From NCBI RefSeq assembly GCF_036669915.1, contig NC_089319.1:17973575-18037574 (forward strand): 64,000 nucleotides of DNA. Direction: 5' to 3'. The notes under the pieces are model-generated. The model was not told the DNA's origin, made no database searches, and saw only the letters and a list, made by a program, of their open reading frames with translations. Positions 14,701 to 28,600 of the stretch are shown here, in pieces (the first letter of the stretch is position 1; the number at the start of each line of letters is the position of its first letter). Origin of the DNA: Pocillopora verrucosa. Taxonomy: Eukaryota; Cnidaria; Anthozoa; Scleractinia; Pocilloporidae. The translations under genes were made by a program, and so were the position numbers.

Positions 14701-17700
14701 ATGGTAAGGAAAACGTCATGTAACGCAGCTTCAATGAACATTCCTGGTTACACAAACCTCACGTCATATTCAAAGATTTCTTTACCTCGAGAAACAAAGA
14801 AGTTGCACTGTTAACGAACGACTTTCCCGTTGCTAGCATTCCAGCCTTGATTAAACGACCTAAGAAGACATTCAGTTATTTAAAAATAGAAAAGCGACAA
14901 GGAAAGAGTGGAGAACTGAGCTCGATTAAAATATTTTTGATTAAAGTTCATCTTCTACCGATCATGTGGCGAAAATCCTAAGAAAGTGCAAAATTAAGCC
15001 AATCTTCGGTCAGCAGTCACCTTAAAGGACGCCTGCCATATTTTTGGATGATATAGCGAGTTTGCAACTTGTTCACTGCAAAAGTTATGGTCAAACGAAA
15101 CAAATCCAGTAAAAAAGAAAGACGATTTCGCAACCTATTGAAATACTGAAGAAGTTTCCATCCTCGTGTTCGACTAGCAGTATTCTGCAACAAAGTTTGG
15201 CACGATGATTTCATTTCGCAAACCGTTCCTTGCATTACACAACTGATCTAGGATAGTAGTAAAAAGAAATACGAGAAGTAGTTACGTAAAAAGTAAATCT
15301 AATATTCCGCTTACAATTACTTAATAAGCTCGCTTAAGTCAACGAGGCTGGAAATGTGACAAGCTAACATCGAAACTAACGATTCTACTCTTGAATCCCT
15401 TTTTTCGTTTAGCTACCTGAACTAACGTACTCTTTAAGACAAACCAGTTTTCAAAATCACATTACTCTCATACCAGTTTTGCAAAAGGCAGAGATACAAC
15501 ATTAAAGCTATTAATGCACAGGCTTGAGTAGACGGCCACTGAATTGAACTCAACTAAAGGTAAAACCCAGAAGAAAGTGTTTGTTAAATCTTCAATATCA
15601 TCCTTACACTGATGCAGCATAAATGGATAGCTCACTTTTCAATTAGAGTGAAAGCAAGCATAGTGAGTATTCTAGTATCTTACCTCGAAAATTTTCATGG
15701 TGAAATGCGCGCGAGAAACTTCTTTGCATCTACAAGAGGCGCTTTGAAAAGTGCCAATTTTCTCAAATAATCATTTAGCACCATACAATCAATTCCAACG
15801 AGACAAATGAGTAAAATCAGGGCGTTTGAAAGCACAATGAACAGGAGGGTGACTTTTTTCTGGGGGGATTAATTTCTATTTTAAAAGCACAACCCTCTGG
15901 CCTTAAATCATTAGAAGTATACTCGATCTAGCAACTGCAATCACCACAAAGAAAAAACTTCACTACTGAACCAGAAAAAGAGAAGAAACCTTCTCCTTCA
16001 TGCAGCTCTTTCATGGCCTAATAAAAGCTTCTTCTGCTCTGAAGCTTTGCATGCAATCACTTAAAGCATTGAAATAGTTTAAATTGAGAAAATTGCCAAA
16101 CTTCGAGGCCGCTTACAAACACTAAGGAACAAAAAGTTGTCGGTAGAAAAGGAATAGATCTTAGAACGTTGCTATTATAAAGCTAATGCAAAATTTTACA
16201 CAAACTAACACTCAAAAGCAAAAATCAAGACCCGACAGATGAAAGCACCAAAACAAAAACATTGAATTGAGTTCTTCTAAGTCTATCTAAATCTCAATTT
16301 TCCTAAAAACACAACAAAAACGACGCTGATGAAGACAAGGCAAACAGACATCATATACAAGACTTTCTCATATGGGCGACATATGTTGCCAAATGGGGTC
16401 AAATTGGGAAATACTACTGAGCGAACTAAACAACTTGAAGGTAAACTGTACCATGAGAAAAGTAAAAACCAAGCCTAATTTCTACACTTTACATTCGTTA
16501 TCTTTGATTCACCTACAATTCTTCTTTTGAGCAGTATGTTATAAAATCAGGCAAGAAAACATGCACAAAGGCGACCGCAGACGGACAAATCGCTGTTTGC
16601 TCTCGACCCCAACCTTATCTCTTATCATTGATTTATTCAAAGAGGGGAAGTGTTTATTAAAATACTAATAACTTTTCTGACATATTCTCCTTTTCCAAGT
16701 GCAGTGCAGCTTTACAACACTGATTCCTCTGTCATGACTAAAACAGAAATTGAGACAAGGCCTACCCAAGATCAACTGCTACAACAAACTTCTTTCAAAG
16801 TCTACCAAAATCTGGTTATTACGCGTGCTGTTAAGAAAGTGGAAATCAGAGGGATATCATTTTTCCGATAAATACTACAAGCGCAGTACGTCTCTACATA
16901 ACTACGCTTAATTTCGTCTTGAAAGAGTAGAGAGTAGACTGCTCCCAAACTAAGTTTGACTTTCAGTGGGACCAGCTGGATCACAAGTTAGCAAAGTTCA
17001 ATTTTTAAGTAACTATTTTTATTCCACCCGACGTGATGTCCAGACTTCTCTCACGAAAACTGTGCGTGCAACTTTCAAGAGCCTTGTTGAACACATTGCG
17101 CGTGGATTAACCTTTCTTGGTTCTTTAATTTTGCCGACGGAATCTATTTACGACAATTTATCAACCATCAGTTAAGTGGTTGCAGTGTGAGTTGAGCCTT
17201 GTTAGTTCCAAATGCCCTTACGTCATTTAGCTTCTTCAGAGTCTGAAAAACGACACTGACCAACCCTTTAAGGAAGGTGTTCTCTTTCAAGTGTAAGCCT
17301 AAGATATCAAACGAAAATAGTTTTGAAATACAGTAGGTGTAAGTGATGCTTTTTTTTTTGGTTTGAATAATCATAAACTTATTAGCCTCTTCAAGATTTC
17401 GAGAGCATAGCTCAACAATTAATTACTGTCCTGGTACTTTCTCTTTCAGTCATTCTATTTTTTCTACAATTTTTTTACACATATATCCCGTAAAACTGTC
17501 TTTAAGGATAGCCAAAACTTGGTAAAAAATTTTTTACAATTTTTATTTCGCTGCATAAAATTTGAATAGAAAAATTTGGGTTGCTTGTGCCTTCTTTTAA
17601 GTGAGCCCTCTTAAAACGTTTGAAATGCAGCATTAGAGTTTACAACACGATGTCGTAAAAGATGAAGTCTCAGGAATTGGCTGTATGTTGAAAGATAGGC

Positions 17701-20700
17701 TACCATCTCAAATCTAAAAGAAAGCTAAAGATAGCTAGAAAGCTATTTCAAGGCGACGACTGAAAACTTCCGAGAACGACTTCCAGCTTAAGCCACAGGA
17801 TCTGGGAACTTTAAGAACCTTGAATTTGTTAGATGAGTCCAGCACGAGTTTGTCAGAGAGGGGGCAAAACGTGAAAGTACAAGAACATTCGAGCTGTGCG
17901 AGGGTGCATCCGCACCAAAACAAATAATTAAGTGTGCACCTAAAATAATTTTGTTAATTCGATTAAATTATACAGAGACAATGTCAGAGTAAAGTGCTCC
18001 AAAAGTAGAATTGAACAGAGGCGCTGATGTGATGTGCAGCTATAAGCAGACAAGAAAAACGTATTGCGTGGCTCGGCAATATCACAGAGTCAGACAACAT
18101 GCATCCCAACTTCCGGTATCAGTTTTCCGAATGCGTCAATAAAAACAACGCTAAAAACACGCGCGTTTAGGTGATACAAGCGAGTTTGCTTTACAACTCT
18201 AACCTTGACCATATAAGAAAATTTAAATATTTAGTCATAGTTAATAGGATCAGCAAATAACGTCTCAATAGCAGCTATAATATTCGGCTGTCAGATTTGC
18301 TTGAGCTCTCTCGATAAGACGAGAACGTCATGTTACCAAAGATTTCTACGCGACCTCTTCATTTCAAATGCGTATTTTTATTTGCCCGGAATAGAAGTGA
18401 AAATTGCCCTGGACAAATCATTTAATTAGGAAAACATACAGAATCATTAGCGGTGCAAGCTAACAAGTTTACAATTTGCTCATGAAGAATAAAGCAAACA
18501 GACATTAGACAGGCTGTCCTGTGTAACGCCAGCCAAGATTTATCGGGTTTCCTTTGATGTTACCGCCACATTTTTGGCGAAAATAAGGTGCACGATATTC
18601 CGAAGGCAAGGGCAAGATTACAGAGAGCTTAAAATGATCAGCGCGACGTTCAGTACGAATCATTGTCAATTTTCAAATACTAATTTTCCGCCTCTTATAT
18701 CTCCAAATTGAAGAAAGAGATAAGTTTTTCTCTGAGTTTTAAATCTGACAGCTGAGTCATCATTCGCAACTTGCGATACATATCGAAGTATTGATAGGGA
18801 AAACACTTACGATCAAGAGTTAGATAAGCGATTTACTGGGTAAGATTTTTGAGCATCGAATATGGGTATCGGACGTTATATCCTTGTACCGCTTCAGCAA
18901 AACCGACTTCAAATCCAAATGGCATGATTTTAAGCGATGGACTTCACATGTGCATAAAAAAACCCTGCATTTACAAAATCTTCCGCTAGCGAACCTTGCA
19001 ATTACGCAACAAAACAACAGTGTTTGCTCACGCCCTTCCTTAGATCCTATAAATCGATCAGTGCTTATAAAAATTCCACAATCACCAAACTGAATGAGGA
19101 AAGTTCTAACTTAAGAAATTTTAGACCCAGAGAATACCCGCTTCCAGACGATTTTTTATGTCTGATAAATCGTGATGCTTTCTAAAACTTGATTCCTTGA
19201 TTGCTTTTATAGCGGGTGATTGCAACAGGCTAATGTGTTTATTGTTTTAATAACCTCTAGCGTAACGAATTGCAATTTGTGTAAGTGCTTATTCGCGCTC
19301 AAATTTAGCTCAGATCTGAAAACTCTGTTTAGGATCTTGCGTTGGTCTCATTTGGACCAACGGTGAGCAGTTAAACGGGTGATGTTATTTACTAATGATT
19401 GATGAAAGAACTACAATCACAGAGTCTGAGTGTGAGATCTGCACAGCAAAGCGAATGCAAACCACGGACCCCAATTCACACCCATCTCGTACTTTACTTA
19501 CCAAATTCAGTTCCTTTAACTTTTAGGGCGAATATCTTAGAAGCAAAATTTTTGGCAGAGTAATAGGAATTTCCACGAGATTATTCTGGAACGACTTAGA
19601 CTTCAACACTGTTACTTTTGACATTCTGTACTCCTAAAATGTATGTCTGACTTTATACTTAGGTTTCAGTTTGGTTATAAAAAGGATGTAAATAGTATTA
19701 AAGCACAAAAATGATGGGCGACAGGTCCAACTTTGAGCAAGGTTAAAAAAAAAAAAAAAAAAAAAACTGGTAGAATGATTTCATCTCGTCATGGAACATC
19801 CACAAAGGCTGCCAAACTGGATCAGTGTGATCAGTGAAGACTGTTTGAGGCACAAATTAAAGCTTTCGTTTAAAGAGGAATATTAACCCCTGCATGCTCT
19901 CACAATGAAAATTCAAGTTCAAGGAAGGAATGCGGTAAAGAATGTCTAGCAGTTACCAAACTGTCATTTCCTTTATGAGAGGAAAGCAGCACGCGTTTCG
20001 GTAGCGCTACTAATTCTACAACCTCGCAAAGACAGATCAGCTGGGCTCATATAGCTCCTGTCCCATTAAATGTTCAAACAGCATTTGAGGATTAGTCTTA
20101 GAGAAAAACGATGAACAAGAACGCTCGTTGAATATCTTTCTCGCGGTGAGGACTGCGATATATCAAGAAAGACAACATCTCTCAGTTGCACGCTTTCGAT
20201 AGTCGTTCTGTTACGTCTCTCAAAGTGCACCGCTCAACCACAGACGCTCAAATCTTTCGTTTCAGGATACCGCGTCTCGAAAAAACTGCCTAAAACGTTA
20301 TGTCTTTGTCGATATTAAAGGAAAATCTTCCCGATCTGTACTTAAAGTGTACCACAAGCGGATGTTGGCACCGTTACCCCACAAACTCCCTCTACACTGA
20401 CAAAGGTTCAAGCAACTTTAAAATCAGTGAAAATTCCCATGGGTGTGAGCACGTGAAATGCGTTTAACTTAAGGTGCACTGCCGGAAAAGGTAACGCATT
20501 AGAAATTTAGTCTGAAAGAAGAACTTAAGTTCGGCTTAACGACCACATATTTAATTTTTCATTTTACTCCTGCGTGGTAAGTTCACTTCACAGAGCACGT
20601 ACTGGATGAAGCTAGAATCACGAGTGGGTCTGTTGGATTAGTCGAGTGCCCTTTCGACTTTCAATTCTGTGTAACAACTTGAAGTGCAAACGAATTTGCA

Positions 20701-21682
20701 ATTTACAGCTACCAGGCAAACAAGTACCTTGAAACCGTACGGAAAGATCCAGTCTATCAATAACATTTGTAATCTCGTTTCGTTATCGCATGGACGTAAC
20801 AACAACAACACTCTTTAATTGAATTAGTATAACAGGTTGCGTAAAGTGCCCATCCAATTCATGTAAGAAATTAAGCCGTACTTCATCGAAGACAAAAGAC
20901 TCGTCGAATTCGGGAAGCAGTACACCTTCTACATGCGCATCATTGTGCAACAAAAATCATATTTACCTGAACTCTAGCTTCCGTCAAATCGCAGCGCAGT
21001 GCCAGTTGTTCGCGCGTGTAAACATCGGGGTAGTGCGTTTTCTGAAAAATCCGCTCCATCTCTTCGAGTTGAAATGAAGTAAACGTGGTTCTATTTCGAC
21101 GCTTTTTACGTTTGGAAGAAGACTCGTTATTTTCGTTTTCCATCTCCATACAAGACTGAGGACTGGGAGAAAGTTGGGTAGAACCTCCGACGGGAGGCGA
21201 AAATTTCCCTGTTGAAGTAATTGAAACACAAGTGTCAAAACATTATTAGAGGTAAAATTCAATTACAATTACAGAACGCAAGGCAATTCACCACCTATTA
21301 GATCAATCACAACAGCTTCGCATAATGTGCGCCAATTTCCGGAAACTTTTTACTTCGACATTAAAAACTGAAACAAAATTTTGACTTTACCAGCTTGGGA
21401 CTGAGTGCTCATGGAGAGTGTACCGTGTTGCCGGGCCATATCACAACTCACGTAGTTAGCTGGAGGAGAGTTTGGCGCTGCCGTTGCCCGAGGAATCGGG
21501 GCATTCGGTTGCATGTAGGATGGCGAGCGCGCGCTTTGGCCGATGGACGAGACAAACTCAGCGAACTTTTCCATTACTGACCGACTGCTAAGACAGACCC
21601 GTAACTGCGGCGAAGTGATCGAGTCTGATTCAACCGTCATCACAAGCGCGGAGTATTTTTGTGACACGCGTGACAGCCGCAA
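5754..21682 (-). CDS. ALX: ALX-type (aristaless-like) paired-class homeobox transcription factor
   Basis: Three exons, read on the minus strand: 21682-21391, 21208-20967, 6374-5754, about 384 residues in all. Junction phases agree (phase 1, then phase 0) and all introns are GT-AG. The homeodomain starts [15 protein letters not shown], continues [14 protein letters not shown], and crosses the second intron at [22 protein letters not shown]. Gln is at position 50. The intron between homeodomain residues 46 and 47 is the conserved site of paired-class genes. The KRRNRTTF start, [10 protein letters not shown] and the KRERF tail fit ALX3/ALX4/ALX1 better than ARX or Drosophila aristaless. Near the C terminus [14 protein letters not shown] is an OAR motif. 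The linker is rich in His, Pro and Ser. Residue 16 of the homeodomain is Met where Leu is usual. The start is uncertain: Met1, Met15 and Met37 of the open frame are all possible. The product should be a nuclear DNA-binding regulator. Confidence 0.93.
7240..7315 (+). repeat. MITE family A, truncated and diverged copy
   Basis: This stretch keeps the left part of family A: a TAATCCCTAGGAG-like start, TAGCATCTAATTT, a TATCACC block and GGAATAAAGGAA. The right half is not recognisable. It lies in the long ALX intron. Confidence 0.5.
12294..12349 (+). repeat. Short tandem repeat, three copies of about 18 bp
   Basis: The core ATAGTAGGCTTTA occurs three times in a row with small differences in the spacer. 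It is intronic to the ALX gene. Confidence 0.75.
19745..19766. repeat. Homopolymer A22 tract
   Basis: Twenty-two consecutive A residues lie in the ALX intron, downstream of its exon 2 on the minus strand. It may be the tail of an old retroinsertion, but the sequence to its left is not recognisable as a processed gene or SINE. Confidence 0.8.
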
Positions 21683-24559
21683 AGACCTTCTCAGCCAATC
21701 AACGCACTGTATTAAGTGTAAGCTTTAAGTCCGAGCCTTTTCTCAATCCTTCTAACGTCAGTAATAAAGATCTTTAGATAAGAATGATCGTAAGATTTCT
21801 TCATCATTCAATCTCATTGGCCATCCCCATGGAAAAACAAGAATAGTTTAAGTGACGCTGATCACTGGAGAAACAATGAGCGTTAATTAGCTCAAGGAAG
21901 CTCAGGAAATTCAAAGGGAATTTTTTAACTACTTTCTTTGAGTTGAAAAGCTCAAAGGGGTTTGGTTATTTTCGAGTGGCGAAAAGCAAAGGAGATTTGC
22001 TTAAGTCTTTGTTTGAAAAACAAGCGTATGACTGCTTGGAAACACAAAGGCCTACCGACTCTTCCGGTCGACACCTCTCGCTCGAAGGCAAAAGCCATCT
22101 GGATATACACTGACTACATGTTCGCAAGAGGACATAGTGGTATGGGATTCGTGCTCAAAACAAGGTGGCCCATTTTGTTGTTAAACGCTTTCATTAATAA
22201 GTCATCCCCACTTCTGCCTTAACAAGTGTCGTAATATCTCGTAATTAAATTAATTATCCGTTTACAAGGTCTCCACTGTTTTGTTTCCCTGGCTTGTTAA
22301 CCTCGCTACATTTAATGTTGAAAACCATTTTCATACAAGAAAGTTTTTTTTTCTCGTCGTTTGACATGTTAAAGTCTTAATGTCGAGGAGGAAAGACAAG
22401 GTGAAGTTATTGACAGCTATCAATTTCTTCTCTTTGGTAAACCCTGGTCAATATTCTCAAGGGCTTATTCTCTGGTCTGGAAAAATATTTCAACGGAATT
22501 TGAAATAGGATATAAGCCTTTAAGATCCATTCACTATGACGGTCGGGGCGCATGCTGCGTTTCGGGGGAACACATTTATGATCTCCCAAGCGAGCCCTTC
22601 ATTTTAAGTATTGAAATGAGAAAGGAATGTCCAAAAGAGGACCTAATACGACGGCATGCTATATCAAAATACACGTGTTTCTTTCCTTTTGTCCTTTTTT
22701 TCCCATGGTTTGTTCTAGCTCTCTCGAAACGCGTAAATCCCTTACCCTGACGACCCCAGGTACACAATGTGCACCCCCCCTGTATCTCCCACAGAGCGTC
22801 TTAAGAAGATCAGATCACATCTGTCGCAAATATCCTTTTGTTATTCCGCCAAGCTTTACGACGTGAGTATCATCATTGTCCGTTTTGATTGTCACCAGGA
22901 AGTGTCTTATTTCACTTCTGTTCTATTTTAATGTCATCGTGTGAGCACACGTGGAAGACTCTTGCGGTTTACCGGCCCACGCAGTCTGAGATCTAGGGAA
23001 GAGAAAGTAAAGCCTCCTATTGACTGTATCCTTCTCTTCTCTAATAGCACGACAAGGAAAGAGAGGCGCGCAGTCCGAGTAGTTAAGACAAGGTTAAATA
23101 ATCTGCCATGAGGGACAAAGTATGCTGCTGGCAACTAATGCTTTCATATTTTGGGCTCAGTCCTTTTTTTCAAAGCTCCCAAATCATTCCACTACATTTC
23201 AAACAAATGATAATACCATATCATAATACAATAGATAGAAAAAAAATCTGACTCGAGATAGACGCTGCCTAACCAAACGCCTGTATTGGTTGTTGATCAC
23301 TTGGAAAGAGAGAGATCTAGTGACTAGACAAGAGGGAAGACGAAATACTTCCGTTAGCTCCCAAATCTACAGAATGAGCATTGACATCATTTTGAGCATT
23401 AAAGAAATCCTTTAAATTTAATACTTTAAAAAGTACAAAAATCTTATTGTATTCTGGCAATGTTGTTTTGAAAAATAGTTCCCGTTTGCTCCGATTAAGC
23501 CAAAAATGACATTAGCACAATCGTCTGAGGGTCCGCGGGCGGTCAGCTGTATTAGCCCATTCCTGCATACGGATAGTTACGATTAGTGAGTTGTATTTGA
23601 TCTGTCGAGAAATTCATATGAAAATATCAAGATTCTTCCGTGAGTAATGGCTTTTTGACTGAGTGCTGTGTTCCTTGGGATGCTATTCAATTCTATGACA
23701 AAACCGATCCAGCTTATCGCGTCAGTCCCCCCTTACATAATAATTTCCTATCTATATCGGTTAAAAGCAAAAGCTGCTTTCCAAAATGGTGGATGCACAA
23801 TAATATCGACAAACCTCCAGTGGCCTGATCAGCCACAACAACGGATGTAGAAAATCCCTTTCATACCCATTTGAATTCAACAAGCAAATTTTGAACCGTG
23901 CCTTACGGCAGCAAAATCCATGAGTTTACGCCAGAAAAATTCAAGATATATCAAGACCGAGTTTTTCAGGATATTCGGGAACATTTTTGTTGAATCAGGA
24001 AAGAGTTTGAAGAAATACTGGAAAGATATTTCCGCTGCCTACGTGATATCCGCGGATAAGCCTACAGGCAAGGTCGTAAAAATTCCAACGAAGCTTCTTT
24101 AACTCTTAGGAGAGACGAGCGTCTGATTTCTCCGCACAGTATCACTGCTAAATTAAGACGTCGCCTACTAAATTAAAGAAGCTCGCAATAGTTAGACAGA
24201 GTGTCCTCGACAGTACTACAAAAATTTTTACAGAGACTAGTACGGAAAAAATGGATATTGATGTTAGGGAGTAAAGGGTTATTGAAGAGATTTAGGACAC
24301 GCTTCGCCGAACCTGAAAAAATTCAGTTTTAATTATTCAAATTGATCAGTTGCATTACTTGCATACCGTATTTATCTTCGTCTTTCTGATTGTATTCTTA
24401 ATTTATTTGCAGCTTATTCATGCTTGTTAATTAAGAAATATTATGTTATGTTCTCTGTATCAGAGGCCATCCTGCTAAAGCTTAACTGACAACTCAAAAT
24501 ACTTATTATGCCAAACCAAATAAATCTATTATTTAATTTACCTCTACCCATGGACGGCA
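21683..24559. other. Intergenic region between the ALX 5' end and the tRNA gene
   Basis: This region should hold the ALX promoter and 5' UTR, reading leftward from about 21700. No TATA box or other promoter element is clear enough to place. Short open frames are present on both strands without family features. Nothing else is recognised. Confidence 0.4.
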
Positions 24560-24641
24560 GGTAGCGTGGCCGAGCGGTCTAAGGCGCTGGTTTAAGGCAC
24601 CAGTCTCTTCGGAGGCGTGGGTTCGAATCCCACCGCTGCCA
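24560..24641 (+). tRNA. tRNA-Leu (anticodon AAG)
   Basis: The 82-nt sequence folds as a class II tRNA. The acceptor stem GGTAGCG pairs with CGCTGCC (one G-U), followed by discriminator A. The D arm carries the box A sequence TGGCCGAGCGG. The anticodon stem CTGGT/ACCAG encloses the loop TTAAGGC, giving anticodon AAG for Leu CUU codons. The long variable arm CTC-TTCG-GAG is typical of Leu and Ser tRNAs. The T arm is GTGGG-TTCGAAT-CCCAC with an intact box B. There is no intron, and the 3' CCA is not encoded. A T run after 24645 fits a Pol III terminator. It should be functional. Confidence 0.96.
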
Positions 24642-25662
24642 CTAATTTTTCTTCTTTCCGCTTTCCTTTTTTTCTGTTATTTCTGATTTTTCTTTTCTTC
24701 CTAATATGGCTTTTCCTACAGTAAGTTCGGTAAAATGTCACAAAATTCTAACAAAACATTTCGCAGCAACACGATGTGCCCTGCTACCTTCTCCCTTGGT
24801 GTACTTCGCCGTGGTGGCAGAGGCATTAACCGTTTATGTCGTGATCAGTTGGTAAACAATTTAGATATTCGACACGTGAACAAGATTTTACCAAGAAACT
24901 GCAAATTCACAGTCTATTTCATTATTATTTCTAGTTCCCTTTGCGTTAGATTCCGTTCCATGAGTTTCATTGACACAGCGAATTGTTCCGTGTTCAAAGG
25001 TTGTGTTACTCTTCAGCTTGCCTGACTAAAAATTTGATTATAAAATTTAATCAACCTAGTTAGGACTCATACAAGTTGAAAAGCCATAAATTCCCTTCCC
25101 CACCCCTCCACCAATACAACTACCATACTCCAAGATCAAAAGTGCATTAGCGAGTCAATTTTACAATTGTAAACACGCTTTGTTGGCTTAACAAATTATA
25201 GGATCATGTTTACGGAATGGCTTTTTTTATCAAAATACCTTGTTAAACACTGCATTACATACATTTTGCTGTCGTTACGTAGAACCCTAAACCTCAACCA
25301 TTTCCCATCCAAACTTCTCGCAGAATGTCCGCTTCCAAAAGCAATTTCTCTCCTCTTTCTATATATTTTATATTGGTCTCGACTTTAAAGAATCCTTGAT
25401 TGCAGTACTTAAAACAATCGTAACTTAGGCAAACTAACAGGTTCAAATTTGAATAACAGTGGCTATGGGTTGATTGATTTCACACGCCTCTCAAAGCAAC
25501 AATTAATTCCGCGAGGCCAGACATTTTAAGAATTTCTTCATGTAGTTACAAACCAGCAGGAGAGTTTCATTGTGATCGTTGTACTAAGTCAAAACTCCGT
25601 ACAAAAACCAGTGTTACTTTTGTGGGTGAACACCTCCAGAGGTATCATAATTTTCTTCAGCT
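24642..25662. other. Intergenic region between tRNA-Leu and the RERG-like gene
   Basis: It contains the tRNA terminator at its left end and, by position, the promoter and 5' UTR of the RERG-like gene at its right end. Two short plus-strand frames (24735-25025 and 25206-25388) show no domain or splice features. Nothing more is supported. Confidence 0.4.
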
Positions 25663-28600
25663 ATGACATCAACTAAAATGCTAACACGCAGAGACTCCTA
25701 TAAACAGACGGACGCCAAGTTTGCGTTGTTGGGGGCAAGGAACGTGGGTAAATCTGGTAGGTTGCTCTCTAACTTTGAGACAATTTAAAGCATACAGAAT
25801 TTATCGCTTTTAGTAGAATGCATCAACCTGAAAAGAACGGGTACCCTTTCCTCAAATTGCGTCTTCTCTTGGAACGAGTGATCAAAATGAGCGCCTGAAC
25901 CGGCCAAAACTCAAGTTCGTTAGGATACCAAGGAGTTTGAGATGCTCCTCCTCAAATTCGAGTTTAAACTCGAAGATACAGTTATTCAGAGCTGTGTAGC
26001 CGTCCACAGGACATAACCATCTACTGAAAGTATGAGGCGAACCTGGATGGTGTGCATTTATAAGATTAGGGGTAAAATCTGTAGCCTCAAAACTTTGACA
26101 AACACGTATATAGACTGTTATGGTTCCATCACCTCTGCAACATATGTTGGGAAGAGTTGTAAGGCCTACAAGGTTAACTTGCTGAGGAAATTTTTCACTG
26201 GGAAAATCACGTGTACATCTCTTCTAATATGTATTAAAACTACAGCGGACTAAACTGCAATGGTGTTACAGAAAAAAGGTGTTACAATGCGGTCTAATCA
26301 AGTTACGCAACTTGAAAAAAAAGAGCTAACGAGTACCTACAACGTTAGTGCTTCTGAAACAGGTTGTTTTCGATGGAAAAGTTTATAAATTAATATACGA
26401 ATGTACGCGCACATTTTGAAATACAGATGTTCATAGCGTATTATCTGAGTAATCCTTAAGACTTTAGCGACATCGATGTTTACATCATCTGCCCAAAATT
26501 GAAATTGATTGAGTGAACAATCTAAATCAACGGAACAGGAAACAAATAATTATAATTGTCGTCTTTCAATCAGTGATCTAATGTACTTATTTAAACGGGA
26601 CAGAAAATTGAGATTAATAGGGATTCAGAGTTTGAGGTTCAAACTAACAATTAAATGTTTTCAACCGTGGCTCACACATAAAACTAAGATGAAAATAATA
26701 AAACTTGAAAATATTTCCAGCAAAAGTTTCGAGTTATAGATATCAAGATTCCTATATCAGGATAGAGTTTGACAGAATCACGTTTTCGGGTCAAATTGAG
26801 CTAGTCTTTGATGATTCAGATCTGCATTACTTCGAAAGAAAAGAGTTTGTTTAATCAACCTCTAAGTTTTAAATTGTGTAATGACATATTTGATAGACAT
26901 AAGATGTACGAGTTTACACTGTGGAAAAAACTCATTAGTTTTACCCAGCCTTCTGCAAACAAACCATTTTTACCATATTCCATTAGAGCCATGGATAGTT
27001 ACAGTGAGAAGATGAGGTATGGATTTCACAATTGCGTGAAAATTACGTTCCACATTCGATTGTCCTTCTATCACTTTGTGCGAGAAAATTGAAGTTATTA
27101 TTGAAACATGATTGAAAAAGGCAAAAACGGTATTAAATCTAAGGAGAACTAAAAGGTGAAAAGGGTTTCCAACCATGAATATTTCAATAACATGTCGGAA
27201 GTTGATTTTTTACATTTCGCTTAAATTGAAAATATAATTTTCTTAATTTGATAAATACACAGAGCATGTGAAGCACAGTCAAAATTTGCACAAGCGTTTT
27301 TTAAAGGTTTAAAACACAGCAAATTGAAAAGAGGAAACAATGGCTGTTTATCTCTAGCGAAATAAGCAAAAGAAAAGAGTTGAATAAATTAGTTGATCAT
27401 GCTTTTAAAAGTGAATTACTGACAAAGCACTTAGGACAAATTAGGCTCAAAGATTACAAGGCCGTCGCCATAAAGAGCAGAGTGAAAAGAGTAGGGTTCA
27501 TTCATCGAACTTCGAACCTTTCTTGCTACGTAATCAATGACGGGTCTCCTAAAGCTTGCTTCTGATAAAATAGGAATGTAAAATATGATTTTCGTTCGTA
27601 CTTAGCAATTTTTGTTAATCAGTGCGCTAATTAGAGGGGAGCTTACTCTAGCAAAACATTTAATCCTGTGCCTTGAAGTAAATGATTTAGCATATCTCTG
27701 TCATCTTGGCAAATTGGTGAACTGATAAGTCATTTCCAAAATGTCCAAGCCTTTTATTGAAAACGAGGGTAAAAGTGATCTCAATTATGAAAATTAAAGA
27801 AATTTTCACAGGAAAAGTTTTCCCTTTGGACTCTTTTAAAATGTGATCTGGATGAGGGTTTTAGAAATCAAAATAGGGCTATTCAAAACAAACAGAGGGT
27901 GAATACGTAAAGAAACAGTTCAGTTCTTCGTTTAATTTTATAGCAGGATGTCATTAACATCAAACTGCTGAAAAGTCATATGAAAAAAATTAAAAATTGA
28001 AAAAGCTGTGGACACTTCATCAAACACGTACACAACATTCTAAGCTTCCCGTAACTCGGTAAAATGTGAATGTAATGGAGGATTTTGTTTTTGGTTTTGT
28101 TTTTTATCTTTCTTTTCAAATCATGGCTGTTTGTCTTCTTGCTTTATCTGTGAAGTAGTTCATACACTTTATTCGATGGTTTAACATCATCGTAAGGATG
28201 GCCAGCTTCAAGGTACCCCAGCGAACGTCTTCAGTAGCCCTTTGACCCTTTGTGTGATCAGTGCTTAAATTGTTCTTACAACATTAACACAGTGTCAACC
28301 AGACAGGTAATGAAAATTCCTCGAGCTAAGCCGGTTGTGACTTTTATTGGATCAGCACAGTAATCAGTAGCTGTGGCATCTTAGCCGTTTGGTTTCACAT
28401 GCAAGTGTTCTTGTTTCTTTTTGTTCCTTTTGGTGTTTGGCTGTGTTTTTGTTTCGTTTCGCTTTGTTTACTACATTTTTGATGTCGTTGTTGTTGTTGT
28501 TGTTTTTTTTCTTTTGCTGATTTATAAAAGTTACTTAGAACGTTTTCTCCCAACTGAGAGCGTTTTCTGCCGTTTATTTTGACTGGTTCCTGCCCCTAGT

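Larger units (their letters stand above)
6375..20966 (-). other. 14.6 kb intron within the ALX homeodomain
   Basis: The intron separates homeodomain residues 46 and 47. Its donor is GTAAAT at 20966 and its acceptor CTTTAG ends at 6375. I found no nested gene with recognisable coding exons. It contains a decayed family A MITE (7240-7315), a three-copy tandem repeat (12294-12349), a direct repeat of TGTACGCACCGCC near 10323, and an A22 tract (19745-19766). A 143-codon minus-strand frame at 13590-14021 is unassigned. The length allows for enhancers, but nothing read by eye proves any. Confidence 0.7.
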
